Shown: positions 34,024 to 43,257, counted from the stretch's first letter. The stretch: DNA of 64,000 bases from Streptomyces echinatus (GCF_014203595.1 NZ_JACHJK010000009.1:248001-312000); one strand, 5' to 3'. Numbers and translations are program-made. The notes: generated by a model not told the origin, from the sequence alone.

Positions 34024-34887
34024 GTGAGTGAGCGGCGGGCTGCGCCCACCGTGGGCCAGGTGGTGCTCGGCAAGCGGTTGCAGGAGCTGCGGGAGGCGGC
34101 GGGGCTCGGCCGCGACGAGGCAGCCCGGGTCCTCAGGGTGGCGTCGGCGACCGTGCGGCGGATGGAGATGGCCGAGGTCGCGCTGAAGATCCCCTACGTG
34201 CAGGTGCTGCTGACCACCTACGGGGTGGCCGAGGAGGAGGCCGACGCGTTCGTCCGGCTGGCCGAGGAGGCGAACCAGCCGGGCTGGTGGCAGCGGTTCC
34301 ACGACGTCCTGCCGGACTGGTTCAGCCTGTACGTCAGCCTGGAGGGCGCCGCGCGGATCATACGCTCCTACGAGCCGCACTTCGTGCCCGGCCTGCTGCA
34401 GACGGAGGACTACGCGCGTGCGGTGATGGAGGCGGGGACGATCGGGCAGACCTCGCCCGAGTCGGTGGAGCGGCATGTGTCGCTGCGCATGGAGCGGCAG
34501 CGGCTGCTGGAGCGGGAGGACCCGCCCCACCTGTGGGTGATCATGGACGAGACGGTGCTCAGGCGTCCGGTGAGCATGCGGCCCGAGGTGCTGCGGGACC
34601 AGCTGGACCGGCTGCTGGAGTACGCCGTCCGCGACCGGGTGACGCTGCAGATCGCCGAGTTCGCGGCGGGCCCGCATCCGGGGACGTACGCGCCGTTCAC
34701 GCTGTTCCGGTTCGCCGAGCCGGAGCTGCCGGACATGGTGTTCACGGAGTACCTGACCGGCGCCCTGTACCTGGACTCGCGCCGGGAGGTGGCCGCGCAC
34801 CTGGAGGTGCTGGACCACATGACGGCCCGGGCCGCCTCCGCCCAGCGGACGCTGAGGCTGCTGCGGGAGCACCGCGAGAGCCTCTGA
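34024..34887 (+). CDS. XRE regulator with DUF5753 domain
   Basis: The 287-residue protein has an HTH in the first 75 residues (GLGRDEAARVLRVASATVRRMEMAEV) and DUF5753 (FVPGLLQTEDYARAVMEAG). It is a second member of this family in the window but sits in ordinary chromosomal context, without a DUF6879 partner. Confidence 0.92.
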   Translation: MSERRAAPTVGQVVLGKRLQELREAAGLGRDEAARVLRVASATVRRMEMAEVALKIPYVQVLLTTYGVAEEEADAFVRLAEEANQPGWWQRFHDVLPDWFSLYVSLEGAARIIRSYEPHFVPGLLQTEDYARAVMEAGTIGQTSPESVERHVSLRMERQRLLEREDPPHLWVIMDETVLRRPVSMRPEVLRDQLDRLLEYAVRDRVTLQIAEFAAGPHPGTYAPFTLFRFAEPELPDMVFTEYLTGALYLDSRREVAAHLEVLDHMTARAASAQRTLRLLREHRESL

Positions 34888-34994
34888 CCGCGGATCGCCG
34901 CGGCCGGCGCCCGGTGACCCGTACGGGTCCCCGGACAGGTGGGTTCCCGGGGCCGCCCCTAGGTTCGGAGTACGGGGCGACCGAGGGAGCGCTC

Positions 34995-35407
34995 GTGACC
35001 GACACGCGGACACCGCCGAGAGAGCCCGGCGCGGCCCTGCTGGCGGCCTGCCGCCTCTTCCGGCCGGGGACGCCCACGCACCCGGTGCCGGCCTGGGCCG
35101 GCCTCCGATACGGCCCGGAGCGGCTGGTGTCGCACGCGGCCGGCGCAGGCCCGCACCGGCTTCGACACGTTCAAGGCGCTCGCGGACCGGCTCAGCGAGC
35201 TGGCGGTGGACCACCTGGACGTCAGCAGGGACCTCGTGGTCCGCGCTGCCCGGGGGGTGCAGCCTCGACTACGCGGGCGGCCCCGGCATGGGCGGCGACG
35301 GGCCGTTCGGCCGGGACTCCGGCCGCGGGAACCTTCCGCTGGTGTCCGTGGAGAACTTTCATCTGCTGCGCCGACGGCAGACGACCGACGACGCGAAGGA
35401 GGCCTGA
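34995..35407 (+). pseudogene. Remnant of narG and narH (nitrate reductase alpha and beta subunits)
   Basis: Three pieces can be read. A GTG at 34995 opens an N-terminal NarG-like sequence (AALLAACRLFRPGTPT). Around 35143-35235, TGFDTFKALADRLSELAVDHL matches a conserved internal NarG segment. From about 35256, in another frame, YAGGPGMGGDGPFGRDSG to the stop at 35405-35407 fits the NarH C-terminus. More than 4 kb of coding sequence, with all Mo-cofactor and Fe-S ligands, is gone. The final TGA overlaps the narJ ATG as in an intact operon. Confidence 0.75.
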
Positions 35408-35901
35408 TGCCCTCGGACGCGGTGCTCTACCAGGCGGCGGCCCTCTGCCTGACCTACCCGGACGACGACTTCATCGCCCGGCTGCCGCTGCTGCGCCAGG
35501 CCGCCCCGCAGCTGCGCGAGTTCACCGACCACGCGGCCGTCACCCCACCCCAGGAACTGGCCGCCCACTACGTGCGGGTCTTCGACTTCCGCAACCGGCA
35601 CAGCCTGTACCTGAGCTGGTGGCACGACGGCGACACCCGGCGGCGCGGGATGTCCCTGGTCCGCGTCAAGGAGCTGTACCGCCGGCACGGCCTGGAGTTC
35701 AGCGGCGAGGAGCTGCCGGACTTCCTGCCGGCGGTGCTGGAGTTCACCGCGCGGACCGGCGACACCAGCCTGCTCACCGAGTACCGCGACGGCCTGGAAC
35801 AGCTGCGTGCGCGGCTCACCGACTACGGCACCCCGTACGCGGGCGTCCTGGACGCGGTGTGCGCCACCCTGCCGACCACACTCGCCGGGGTACGCCGATG
35901 A
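35407..35901 (+). CDS. narJ: Nitrate reductase assembly chaperone NarJ, orphaned
   Basis: The 164-residue protein has the NarJ/TorD-fold pattern: LYQAAALCLTYPDDDF, AAHYVRVFDFRNRHSLYLSWWHDGDTRRRG and LPDFLPAVLEF. NarJ inserts molybdenum cofactor into NarG. Its reading frame is open and starts in a TGATG overlap with the narH remnant, but its partners are deleted, so it probably has no substrate and is on the way to decay. Confidence 0.85.
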   Translation: MPSDAVLYQAAALCLTYPDDDFIARLPLLRQAAPQLREFTDHAAVTPPQELAAHYVRVFDFRNRHSLYLSWWHDGDTRRRGMSLVRVKELYRRHGLEFSGEELPDFLPAVLEFTARTGDTSLLTEYRDGLEQLRARLTDYGTPYAGVLDAVCATLPTTLAGVRR

Positions 35902-36040
35902 CCGGCCTCCTCCGGGGCGCCCTGCCCTGCATCGCCGTCGCCCTGCCGGTGGCCGGGCTGGTCCGGCGCTACCTGTTCGTGCTCGCCGGCCATGTGGTGG
36001 GCCTGTTCGTGCCGGCGGCGGGGAGCGGCTCGGCGGCTGA
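35898..36040 (+). pseudogene. Remnant of narI (nitrate reductase gamma subunit)
   Basis: An ATGA overlap with narJ starts a NarI-like N-terminus (LLRGALPCIAVALPVAGLVRRYLF) that passes directly into a later NarI segment (LAGHVVGLFVP) and then into unrelated Pro/Arg-rich sequence. The central membrane helices with the haem ligands are missing. Confidence 0.65.
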
Positions 36041-36093
36041 CACTCCGGGCGGGGCGGTGCCGCGCCCCCGGCGGGACGCGGCACCCGCGCGCG

Positions 36094-36519
36094 TCAGGCC
36101 AGTTCGGCCGTCAGCGTGATGGTCGTACCCGTCAGGGCCTGGCTGACCGGGCAGTTCTTCTTGGCGTCCTCGGCGGCGGAGGCGAAGCCCTCCGCGTCCA
36201 GGCCGGGCACCTCGCCGCGCACGGTGAGGTGGATGCCGGTGATGCCCTCGCCCGGCTGGAAGGTGACGTCCGCCTTGGTCTCCAGCCGGGTGGGCGGGGT
36301 GCCCGCGCCGGCCAGCCCGTGCGAGAGGGCCATGGAGAAGCAGCTGGAGTGGGCGGCGGCGATCAGCTCCTCGGGGCTGGTCTTGCCGTTCGCCTGCTCG
36401 GCGCGCGACGGCCACGACACCGGCTGCTGGCCGATGCCGGAGGAGTCGAAGGTGACGACACCGTTGCCTTCGAGCAGATTGCCTTCCCAGACGGTGTGCG
36501 CGGTGCGCGTGGTTGCCAC
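36094..36519 (-). CDS. OsmC-family peroxiredoxin
   Basis: The 141-residue protein has the two redox cysteines of the OsmC/Ohr family, C60 (AAAHSSCFSM) and C123 (KNCPVS), and the conserved TSPEELIAAAH. It reduces organic hydroperoxides in the cytoplasm. The length is typical. Confidence 0.92.
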   Translation of the reverse strand: MATTRTAHTVWEGNLLEGNGVVTFDSSGIGQQPVSWPSRAEQANGKTSPEELIAAAHSSCFSMALSHGLAGAGTPPTRLETKADVTFQPGEGITGIHLTVRGEVPGLDAEGFASAAEDAKKNCPVSQALTGTTITLTAELA

Positions 36520-36694
36520 GTTGCTTCCTTTCGCGAGTGTCGCGGTACCCGGGGTTCCCGAGTCTCCCTATCCGATCACATCCGGGCTCGCCGCACTCCG
36601 AAGACCGGCCCACGCGGAGTGAACGGAAGGTGACTTCCCCGTCCGGCCGGACCGGCACGGTACGGGGGTGCGACGGTACGGGCGCGGCCGGAGC

Positions 36695-38803
36695 TCAGGC
36701 CGCCCGCTCCTCCTCCACATCCGTGCCGAGCGGCACCTGCGGGCCGTCCAGCTCGCCCAGCCAGCGGCGCAGGACGCGGTGGACGTGCTCGGCGCCGGCC
36801 GGCTCGGCGCCGTCCTCGGCCGGCGGCGACAGCTCCCGCGGCGAGAGCAGGAACGGGCGGGACTGGGCGCCGCCGAGCCCGCCGTGGGAGCCGATCTGCT
36901 CCTCGAAGGCGAGCACTTCGCCGTCGGCGGGGTCGTGGGCGGAGTTCACCATGATGTCCGCAGTGTGCGGGAAGGAGTGGGTGCGGCGGACGGCGTCGGC
37001 GGCGCCGGGCCCGAAGCGGGCCAGCGGTCCGGACTCGTCGTCCAGCTCGGCCAGCGGGATCTCGGCGCCGTACGCCCCGAGCACCACCCCGCCGTGCTCC
37101 TCGCTGCGCACCAGCAGGAAGCCGATGCCGGGGTGGTTGGCAAGGGTGGTGAGCAGGGCGGGGTGGCGGGCGTCGATCTCCTCCTTGGTCATGCGGTGCG
37201 GCACGTCGGGGAAGGAGACCAGGCCGAGGTTGCCGGAGGCCAGCACGATCGGTTCGGGCCGGCGGGCGGGCCGGTCGCGGGCGTCCCTCTCCTCCACGGG
37301 CCGGCGCAGCGCCGCGCGGACGGCGGCGCGGGCCTCGGCGCCGCTGCGCGTCCGCTCGGCGCGGCGGGGGACGTGCAGTCCGCAGCCGGCCCGGACGAGG
37401 TCGCCGAGGGTGAGACCGTAGCGGGCCCGGAAGGTCTCGCCGGGGCTCTGCCCGTGGTCGGAGAGGACGACGATCCGGTAGGGGCGCGGGGCGTGTTCGG
37501 CGACACGTTCGAGGAGGGCGAGGCAGCGGTCGAGGCGCTGGAGCACCTTCTCGGCGTCGCGGCTGCGCGGTCCGGAGTGGTGGGCGACCTCGTCGTAGGC
37601 GACGAGGTCGGCGTAGACGGCGGTGCGGCCGGCGAGCAGGTCGCCCATGACCGCGGCGACGACGACGTCCCGTTCGACGACGGTGGCGAAGGCGCGGACG
37701 AAGGGGTAGAGGCCGCCCCGGCCGACGCGCGGGCGCTGTCCCCGCAGGCGGGCGCGGGTGGACTGGCCGATCTCGCGGGCCACCTCGGCGACGAAGGAGA
37801 GCGCGGTGCGGACGGCGTTCGCCGGGTCGCAGAAGTAGGCGAAGTAGCCGGCGCGGGAACGGTTCGCCCCCCTGCGGCGGCGGGTGGCTATCGACAGGAC
37901 GAGGGCCTGTTCGCCGGCGCCGCCGCTGAAGAGGTTGCCGCGGCTGGCGCCGTCGACGGAGAGCAGTCCGCCGTCCCCGGTGCGCAGCATGGCGCGACGC
38001 TGCAGCTCGACCGCGCTCGTCGGCCGGTTGCACACCATCACCTCGCCCCGGTCCTTCTCGTACCAGCGGAAGGCGGGCACGTCGAAGGTGCTGCCGTGCA
38101 GGATGCCGAGCTGGCTGGCGCCGGTCTGGCTGGACCAGTCGGTGCGCCAGGGCGTGAGGCGGTGGGTCGGCGGTGTCCCGCCGTCGGCCGGCCGCGGGCC
38201 GTCGGCCGTCGCCAGCCAGCGGGCGACCGTCGGCATCAGGCCCCTGCGGACCGCGTCCGTGAGAACGTCGTGGCCGACCCCGTCGAGCTGGACGCAGACC
38301 AGGCCCGGGGTGGTGGGGCAGGGCGGGCGGACCCGGCGGCCGCGGGTGGCCAGGCGGTGCAGGCGCCGCCGGTAGGTCTCGTCGTCGCGTACGGCGAGGG
38401 CAGCGCCGGTGGCGGAGGCGACGGCGGACATCACGGCGGCGACGATGACGGCCGTCTCGGGGGCGGCCTCGCCGCGGCCCGAGGGGTTGATGCGCAGGGC
38501 GAGCAGCAGCAGGGAGCCGTTGAGGAAGAAGACCAGCAGGCCGAGGACGAGGGCGGGGACGAGCAGCAGCAGGCGGACCAGGAGCGGCCAGACCACGGCG
38601 GACAGGACGCCGAAGGCACCGGCGCCGCAGGCGGCGGTGACGGCGATACGGGTGGCGCTGTCACCGTCGGCGGACTGGAGCTGGAAGTCGGGCAGGAGCG
38701 CGGCCAGGACCAGCATGGTGACCGTGGAGACCGCCCATACGGTGACGCTCCGTCCGATCTGACTGGCGATCCGCCGCCACCGCACGCCTCGCACGCCCCC
38801 CAC
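36695..38803 (-). CDS. Membrane-anchored alkaline-phosphatase-superfamily protein with holin-like N-terminus
   Basis: The 702-residue protein begins with about four membrane segments (residues 20-138) resembling phage-holin-type domains. A phosphodiesterase/phosphatase-fold domain follows, with metal-site motifs VQLDGVGHD (around residue 174), DLVAYDEVAHHSG and VVLSDHGQSPGE. It probably hydrolyses a phosphate ester or lipid-linked phosphate at the membrane. The start is uncertain: a GTG at 38803 or in-frame GTGs at 38791 and 38785. Confidence 0.8.
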   Translation of the reverse strand: MGGVRGVRWRRIASQIGRSVTVWAVSTVTMLVLAALLPDFQLQSADGDSATRIAVTAACGAGAFGVLSAVVWPLLVRLLLLVPALVLGLLVFFLNGSLLLLALRINPSGRGEAAPETAVIVAAVMSAVASATGAALAVRDDETYRRRLHRLATRGRRVRPPCPTTPGLVCVQLDGVGHDVLTDAVRRGLMPTVARWLATADGPRPADGGTPPTHRLTPWRTDWSSQTGASQLGILHGSTFDVPAFRWYEKDRGEVMVCNRPTSAVELQRRAMLRTGDGGLLSVDGASRGNLFSGGAGEQALVLSIATRRRRGANRSRAGYFAYFCDPANAVRTALSFVAEVAREIGQSTRARLRGQRPRVGRGGLYPFVRAFATVVERDVVVAAVMGDLLAGRTAVYADLVAYDEVAHHSGPRSRDAEKVLQRLDRCLALLERVAEHAPRPYRIVVLSDHGQSPGETFRARYGLTLGDLVRAGCGLHVPRRAERTRSGAEARAAVRAALRRPVEERDARDRPARRPEPIVLASGNLGLVSFPDVPHRMTKEEIDARHPALLTTLANHPGIGFLLVRSEEHGGVVLGAYGAEIPLAELDDESGPLARFGPGAADAVRRTHSFPHTADIMVNSAHDPADGEVLAFEEQIGSHGGLGGAQSRPFLLSPRELSPPAEDGAEPAGAEHVHRVLRRWLGELDGPQVPLGTDVEEERAA

Positions 38804-38930
38804 ACCTCACGTCCCCGACCTCCCTCCGCGCGGAAGAGGGCCCCTCTCGCTTCGCCGGCCCGGTCGGGCCCGGCTCCACCTTGTCATACGAGGCGTCGTC
38901 CGCCCGGGCGGGCCGGGGAGCCCGCCGGGG

Positions 38931-39362
38931 TCACCGTCCGTCGTAGCCGGCCGTCGGCATCGACAGGCGCCGGTGCACCTGGGCCTTCATCTGTGCGTCG
39001 TACGACGGCTCGGCCCGCCCCACCGTCTCCACGCGCACGCCCCGGCGCGCGCACTCGGCGGTGAACTCCTCCACCGACGACAGGGCTCTGCGCAGCACCC
39101 GCAGGCTGGGTGCGACGAACACGTCCACGCCGGGGCGCACCCCGTCCCAGAGCGCGCAGTGGTCGAAGCGCAGTCCGCCGACGAGCAGTTCCCGGGCCAC
39201 CACGTAGCCGCGCTCGGCGGCCCAGCGGGCGCACATGGCGTGCTGGCTGCGCGAGTCCACCAGGAAGGGGTCGGCCTCCAGCTCCTCCAGGGGTGTCAGG
39301 CTCGCGATCGCGGTGACCCGCACCACGGCGAGCGCGCCGAAGGCACCCCGCGGCTGTCCCAT
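38931..39362 (-). CDS. Hypothetical protein resembling a serine-recombinase catalytic fold
   Basis: The 143-residue protein contains RWAAERGYVVARELLVGG, VDVFVAPSLRVLRRALSSVEEFTAECARRGVRVETV, a pattern like the resolvase N-terminal domain (alternating beta strands and the arginine-rich helix). A catalytic Ser and a DNA-binding domain are not evident. It may be a domesticated or regulatory relative. The ATG at 39362 has GAGGGGG upstream. Confidence 0.55.
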   Translation of the reverse strand: MGQPRGAFGALAVVRVTAIASLTPLEELEADPFLVDSRSQHAMCARWAAERGYVVARELLVGGLRFDHCALWDGVRPGVDVFVAPSLRVLRRALSSVEEFTAECARRGVRVETVGRAEPSYDAQMKAQVHRRLSMPTAGYDGR

Positions 39363-39446
39363 GGCGTCCCCCTCACCTCCGGGTTTCGCCGCCGACCCTA
39401 CTCCTGCCCGTAGGCTTCGGGGAGTCGCGTGAAGGAGGCGAAGAGG

Positions 39447-40220
39447 GTGCCGTTGGAGATCACCTGGTGGGGTCACGCAACCTGCACCGTGGAGGATGCG
39501 AACGTCCGGGTGCTCACCGATCCCCTGTTCGCCCGCCGGCTGGCGCACCTGCGCCGCCGCCGGGGTGCCGTGCCCCCGGCCGAGGCCCGCCGGGCCGACG
39601 TGACGCTGGTGTCCCATCTCCATGCCGATCATCTGCATCTGCCGTCGCTGGCCCGCCTCGACCCGGGCACGCGCCTGCTCGTGCCCCGGGGCGCACCACG
39701 GGCGGTGCCCGGACTGCGCCGGCTGCGAGAGCTGCGGATCACCGAGGTGGCTCCCGGGGACGAGGTGCGGATCGGCGAGGTGCTGATCCGGGTGGTGCCG
39801 GCGCTGCACGACGGCCGGCGGCTGCCGGTGGGCCCGCGGCGCTCCCCGGCGCTGGGCTATGTCGTGGAGGGTGAGGCGCGCACCTACTTCGCCGGGGACA
39901 CCGGGCTGTTCGACGCGATGGCCGAGCGGGTCGGGCCGGTGGACGCGGCGCTGCTGCCGGTGGGCGGCTGGGGACCGTATCTCGGGGAGGGGCATCTGGA
40001 CGCGGGACGCGCCGCGCGGGCACTGGCCCGGCTGGCGCCGCGGGCCGCGGTGCCGGTGCACTACGGGACGTACTGGCCGATCGGCATGGAGGCGGTGCGC
40101 CCGCACGAGTTCCACGCGCCGGGCGACGAGTTCGTGCGGCTGGCGGCCGTGGCGGCGCCGCTCGTCGCGGTGCACAAGCTGGAGCACGGGGAGAGTGTGC
40201 GGCTGGAGGTCGCGCGGTGA
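39447..40220 (+). CDS. Metallo-beta-lactamase-fold hydrolase (UlaG-like)
   Basis: The 257-residue protein has ITWWGHATC, the metal motif SHLHADHLHL, FAGDTG and PVHYGTYWP. It resembles UlaG/NAPE-PLD-type hydrolases. I prefer the GTG at 39447 because AAGGAGG lies 8 bases upstream; a GTG at 39429 in the same frame would place that site inside the gene. It overlaps the DedA gene by 4 bases. Confidence 0.88.
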   Translation: MPLEITWWGHATCTVEDANVRVLTDPLFARRLAHLRRRRGAVPPAEARRADVTLVSHLHADHLHLPSLARLDPGTRLLVPRGAPRAVPGLRRLRELRITEVAPGDEVRIGEVLIRVVPALHDGRRLPVGPRRSPALGYVVEGEARTYFAGDTGLFDAMAERVGPVDAALLPVGGWGPYLGEGHLDAGRAARALARLAPRAAVPVHYGTYWPIGMEAVRPHEFHAPGDEFVRLAAVAAPLVAVHKLEHGESVRLEVAR

Positions 40221-40846
40221 CGTGGCTGGCCGAGGCGTCGAGAACCGTGACGACCGAGTCCACGCCGCACGCGGTCGGGGCGGTCGGGTATCCCTCGCTG
40301 TTCCTGCTGGTGTTCCTCGGGGCGCTGGTGCCGGTCGTGCCGACGGGGGCGCTGGTGAGTTCGGCGGCGGTGGTCGCCGTGCATCGGACGGCGCCGTTCG
40401 CCCTGGCGCTGGTGTTCCTGACGGCCTCGTCGGCCGCGTTCCTCGGGGACATCGCCCTGTACTGGCTGGGGCGGCGCGGGTTGCGGTCGAAGAACGGGTC
40501 GCGGTGGCTGGAGGCGATACGGTCGCGGGCACCGGAGGAGCGGCTGGCGCAGGCGCGCGGGAAGCTGACCGAGCACGGGATCGCGGTGCTGGTCCTCTCC
40601 CGGCTGGTGCCGGCCGGCCGCATACCGGTGATGCTGGCGTGTCTGATGGCCCAGTGGCCGCTGCGCAGGTTCGCGCGGGGGAACCTGCCCGCGTGCCTCG
40701 CCTGGGCGGCCACTTATCAGGTGATCGGCATTCTGGGGGGTTCGTTGTTCAGTGAGCCGTGGGAAGGGGTCGTGGTGGCGGTCGCGCTGACCGTCGTCGT
40801 CAGTGCGGCGCCGGGGGTGTGGCGGCGGGTCCGGGCGGCCGGCTGA
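40217..40846 (+). CDS. DedA-family (SNARE-associated) membrane protein
   Basis: The 209-residue protein has several membrane segments, the DedA motif FLGDIALYWLGRRG and the basic LSRLVPAGRIPV segment. DedA proteins act as flippases for undecaprenyl phosphate or phospholipids and affect membrane potential. It begins in a GTGA overlap with the hydrolase gene. Confidence 0.87.
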   Translation: MTWLAEASRTVTTESTPHAVGAVGYPSLFLLVFLGALVPVVPTGALVSSAAVVAVHRTAPFALALVFLTASSAAFLGDIALYWLGRRGLRSKNGSRWLEAIRSRAPEERLAQARGKLTEHGIAVLVLSRLVPAGRIPVMLACLMAQWPLRRFARGNLPACLAWAATYQVIGILGGSLFSEPWEGVVVAVALTVVVSAAPGVWRRVRAAG

Positions 40847-40927
40847 GGTCCGCCGGAGCGGGGCGGTGCGCCGGCTCGCGGGCCGGCTCGCGTTCCCGCG
40901 GCGGAGCCGCACGGTCCTTCAGGGCGC

Positions 40928-41989
40928 CTACCGGTCCAGGACGCGGGAGCCGCCCACCGGTAGATCCCACAGGTCCGCACGCTCCAGGCCCGCCTTCTCC
41001 CAGGCCGCCCGCACCCGGGTGAGCGGTTCCAGGAGCGGCTCCGCGGAGAGGATGAAGGTGCCCCAGTGCATGGGGGCCATTCGGCGGGCGCCGAGGTCGA
41101 GGGTGGCCTGGACCGCCTCGTCGGGATCGCAGTGGACGTCGCTGAGCCACCAGCGGGGGTCGTAGGCGCCGATGGGCATCAGGGCGAGGTCGATGCCGGG
41201 GTAGCGGCGGCCGACACGGGAGAACCAGTGGCCGTAGCCGGTGTCGCCGGCGAAGTACAGGCGCTGTCCGTCGGGTGCGGTGAGGACCCAGCCGCCCCAC
41301 AGGCTGTGGCAGGTGTCGTTGAGGGTGCGCTTGGACCAGTGGTGGGCGGGCACGAAGTCGAAGCGGGTCCCGGCGAGTTCGGCGCCCTCCCACCAGTCCA
41401 GTTCGGTGACGACGGTGAACCGGCGCCGGCGGAACCAGCGGCCGAGGCCCGCGGGCGCGAACACCGGGGTGTCGCGCGGGAGCCGGCGCAGGGTGGGGGC
41501 GTCCAGATGGTCGTAGTGGTTGTGGCTGATGACGACGGCGTCGACGCGGGGCAGGGCGTCCCAGGGCACGCCCACCGGCGTGACGCGGGCCGGGGTGCCG
41601 AGGATGCGCCGGGACCAGACGGGGTCGGTGAGGACGGTCAGTCCGCCGAGCCGGACGATCCAGCTGGCGTGTCCCGCCCAGGTGACGGCGAGGGTGCGGG
41701 CGTCGGCGCGGGGCAGCGGCGCCGGTTCGAACGGCAGGCGGGCGATGTCGGCGAGGCCTTCGGGGCCGGGGCGTACGGCGCCTTCGCGGGCGAAGCGGGC
41801 GAGGGCCCTGAGGCCGGGCAGGGGCGCGGTGAGCCGGTCGTGGAACGTGCGGGGCCAGACCCGGTGTTCACCGAGGGGGCGGGGTCGGGCCAGCGGCGGA
41901 TACGGGGGCGCGAGGGGGGTCGGCGCAGGGGGTTCGCCGGCTGTCGTGGTCGTCGTGGCCGGGGCGGGCTCATGCGTCTGCTGCGTCAT
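40928..41989 (-). CDS. NAPE-PLD-like metallo-beta-lactamase-fold hydrolase
   Basis: The 353-residue protein has WAGHASWIVRLGGLTVLTDPVWS, the metal motif SHNHYDHLD, YFAGDTGYG and MHWGTF, which match the NAPE-PLD/UlaG class of phosphodiesterases and lactonases. The ATG at 41989 overlaps the stop of the aminotransferase-like gene (ATGA), so the pair is coupled. A start at 42004 would add five residues. Confidence 0.88.
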   Translation of the reverse strand: MTQQTHEPAPATTTTTAGEPPAPTPLAPPYPPLARPRPLGEHRVWPRTFHDRLTAPLPGLRALARFAREGAVRPGPEGLADIARLPFEPAPLPRADARTLAVTWAGHASWIVRLGGLTVLTDPVWSRRILGTPARVTPVGVPWDALPRVDAVVISHNHYDHLDAPTLRRLPRDTPVFAPAGLGRWFRRRRFTVVTELDWWEGAELAGTRFDFVPAHHWSKRTLNDTCHSLWGGWVLTAPDGQRLYFAGDTGYGHWFSRVGRRYPGIDLALMPIGAYDPRWWLSDVHCDPDEAVQATLDLGARRMAPMHWGTFILSAEPLLEPLTRVRAAWEKAGLERADLWDLPVGGSRVLDR

Positions 41990-43257
41990 CGAGGAGACTC
42001 CCATCGCTGAGCGTCGTCGCGGAGATCGTCGAAGGCCGACCTCAAGGAGATCAACGCGCGTTGCACGTGCGGCAGTTCCAACGGCGCGGGGGACGTGAGG
42101 CATTCCGTGCGCTCCTCGTCCGTGCCGCCCAGCAGCGGCCCGGTGGCGAGCCGCACGCGCAGCGCCCCGAGGTCGTCGCCGAAGCGGTGGCCGCCGGGCG
42201 CGGGCATGCCGAGCCGGGTGGTGAGCAGGTCCTCCAGTTCCTGTGCGTCACCGACGCCTTGGGCGGCGAGAAGTTCGCGCAGCGGCCCGAGGTCGGCGTA
42301 CAGGTGGCGGCCGGCCTGCGGCGGCCGGGCGAGCGCGCCGCCGGCGACGACGGCGGCGTGCGCCGCGGCGGCCACGCGCGCGTGCAACCGCACGGTGGCC
42401 TCGCGGCGCTCGGCGAGGGGCGCGGGTTCGTCGAGGGCGTAGCCGGCGGCGGCGGCGACCGGGGCGGCGATCCGGGCGCCGAGGGCGGTGAGGATGTCGA
42501 GCACGCGCGCGTGGAGCCGGCGTCCGCCGCCGGTGGCGGGGAAGCGGGCGACGGCGGCGGGCCAGCCGGGGGGCAGCAGGGCGCCGGCCAGGTCGGTGAC
42601 GACGGTGACGTGGTCGGGCCGCATCTCGGCGGGGCTGACCAGGACGGTCTCGTGCGGGGCGTGCACGGTGTCGCGCCAGGTCTCGTCGCTGACCAGGTGC
42701 AGGCCCTCGGCGGTGGCGGCCTCGACGGTCTCGTGCAGGAGTTCGGGCGGGGCGACGGTGGCGGTCGGGTCGTCGGCGACGGACAGCACCAGCAGCCGTG
42801 GCTCGCCGCCCTCGGCGCGGACCCGGCGGACCGTTTCGAGCAGGGCGTAGGGGTCGGGGACGCCGCCGCTCTCGGCCGGGGTCGGCACGTGGAAGACGGG
42901 CCGGCCGAGGAGTCGCGCGTAGGGGGCCCACCAGGCGGCGCAGGGGCGGGGCACGAGGACGTCGACACCGTCCCCGGCGAGCGCGGCGGTCAGGGCGAGC
43001 AGCAGGGCGGGGGCGCCGGGGCCCGCGGCCACCTGGTCGGGGCCGCAGGGCAGTCCGCGGCGGGTCCAGTAGCCGCAGGCGGCCTCCAGGAGGGCGGGGG
43101 CGCCGCCGACGGGCTGGGCGTCGGCACGGCCGGCCGCGGCGGTGAGCACGGCGGAGAGTTCGGGGAGCACGGGGAGGCCGTCGCCGGGGAGGGGCGGGCC
43201 GTAGCGGACGGGGCCGTGGTCCTCGCCCCGCTCCTCCCCGGGGTGCGTCCGCCGCAT
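41986..43257 (-). CDS. Aminotransferase-fold (class I/II) protein lacking the PLP lysine
   Basis: The 423-residue protein follows the fold-type I aminotransferase pattern, including VSDETWRDTVH around D191. The segment where the Schiff-base lysine is expected reads VVTDLAGALLPPGW (219-232) and contains no Lys. It may be a degenerate or non-catalytic relative, or a regulator-like domain. The ATG at 43257 has GGAGG upstream. It is coupled to the downstream hydrolase gene. Confidence 0.7.
   Translation of the reverse strand: MRRTHPGEERGEDHGPVRYGPPLPGDGLPVLPELSAVLTAAAGRADAQPVGGAPALLEAACGYWTRRGLPCGPDQVAAGPGAPALLLALTAALAGDGVDVLVPRPCAAWWAPYARLLGRPVFHVPTPAESGGVPDPYALLETVRRVRAEGGEPRLLVLSVADDPTATVAPPELLHETVEAATAEGLHLVSDETWRDTVHAPHETVLVSPAEMRPDHVTVVTDLAGALLPPGWPAAVARFPATGGGRRLHARVLDILTALGARIAAPVAAAAGYALDEPAPLAERREATVRLHARVAAAAHAAVVAGGALARPPQAGRHLYADLGPLRELLAAQGVGDAQELEDLLTTRLGMPAPGGHRFGDDLGALRVRLATGPLLGGTDEERTECLTSPAPLELPHVQRALISLRSAFDDLRDDAQRWESPR

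Noticed and set aside
36668-39064. Plus-strand frame of 798 codons
   Set aside because: It mirrors the phosphatase-like gene on the other strand and shows no domain.
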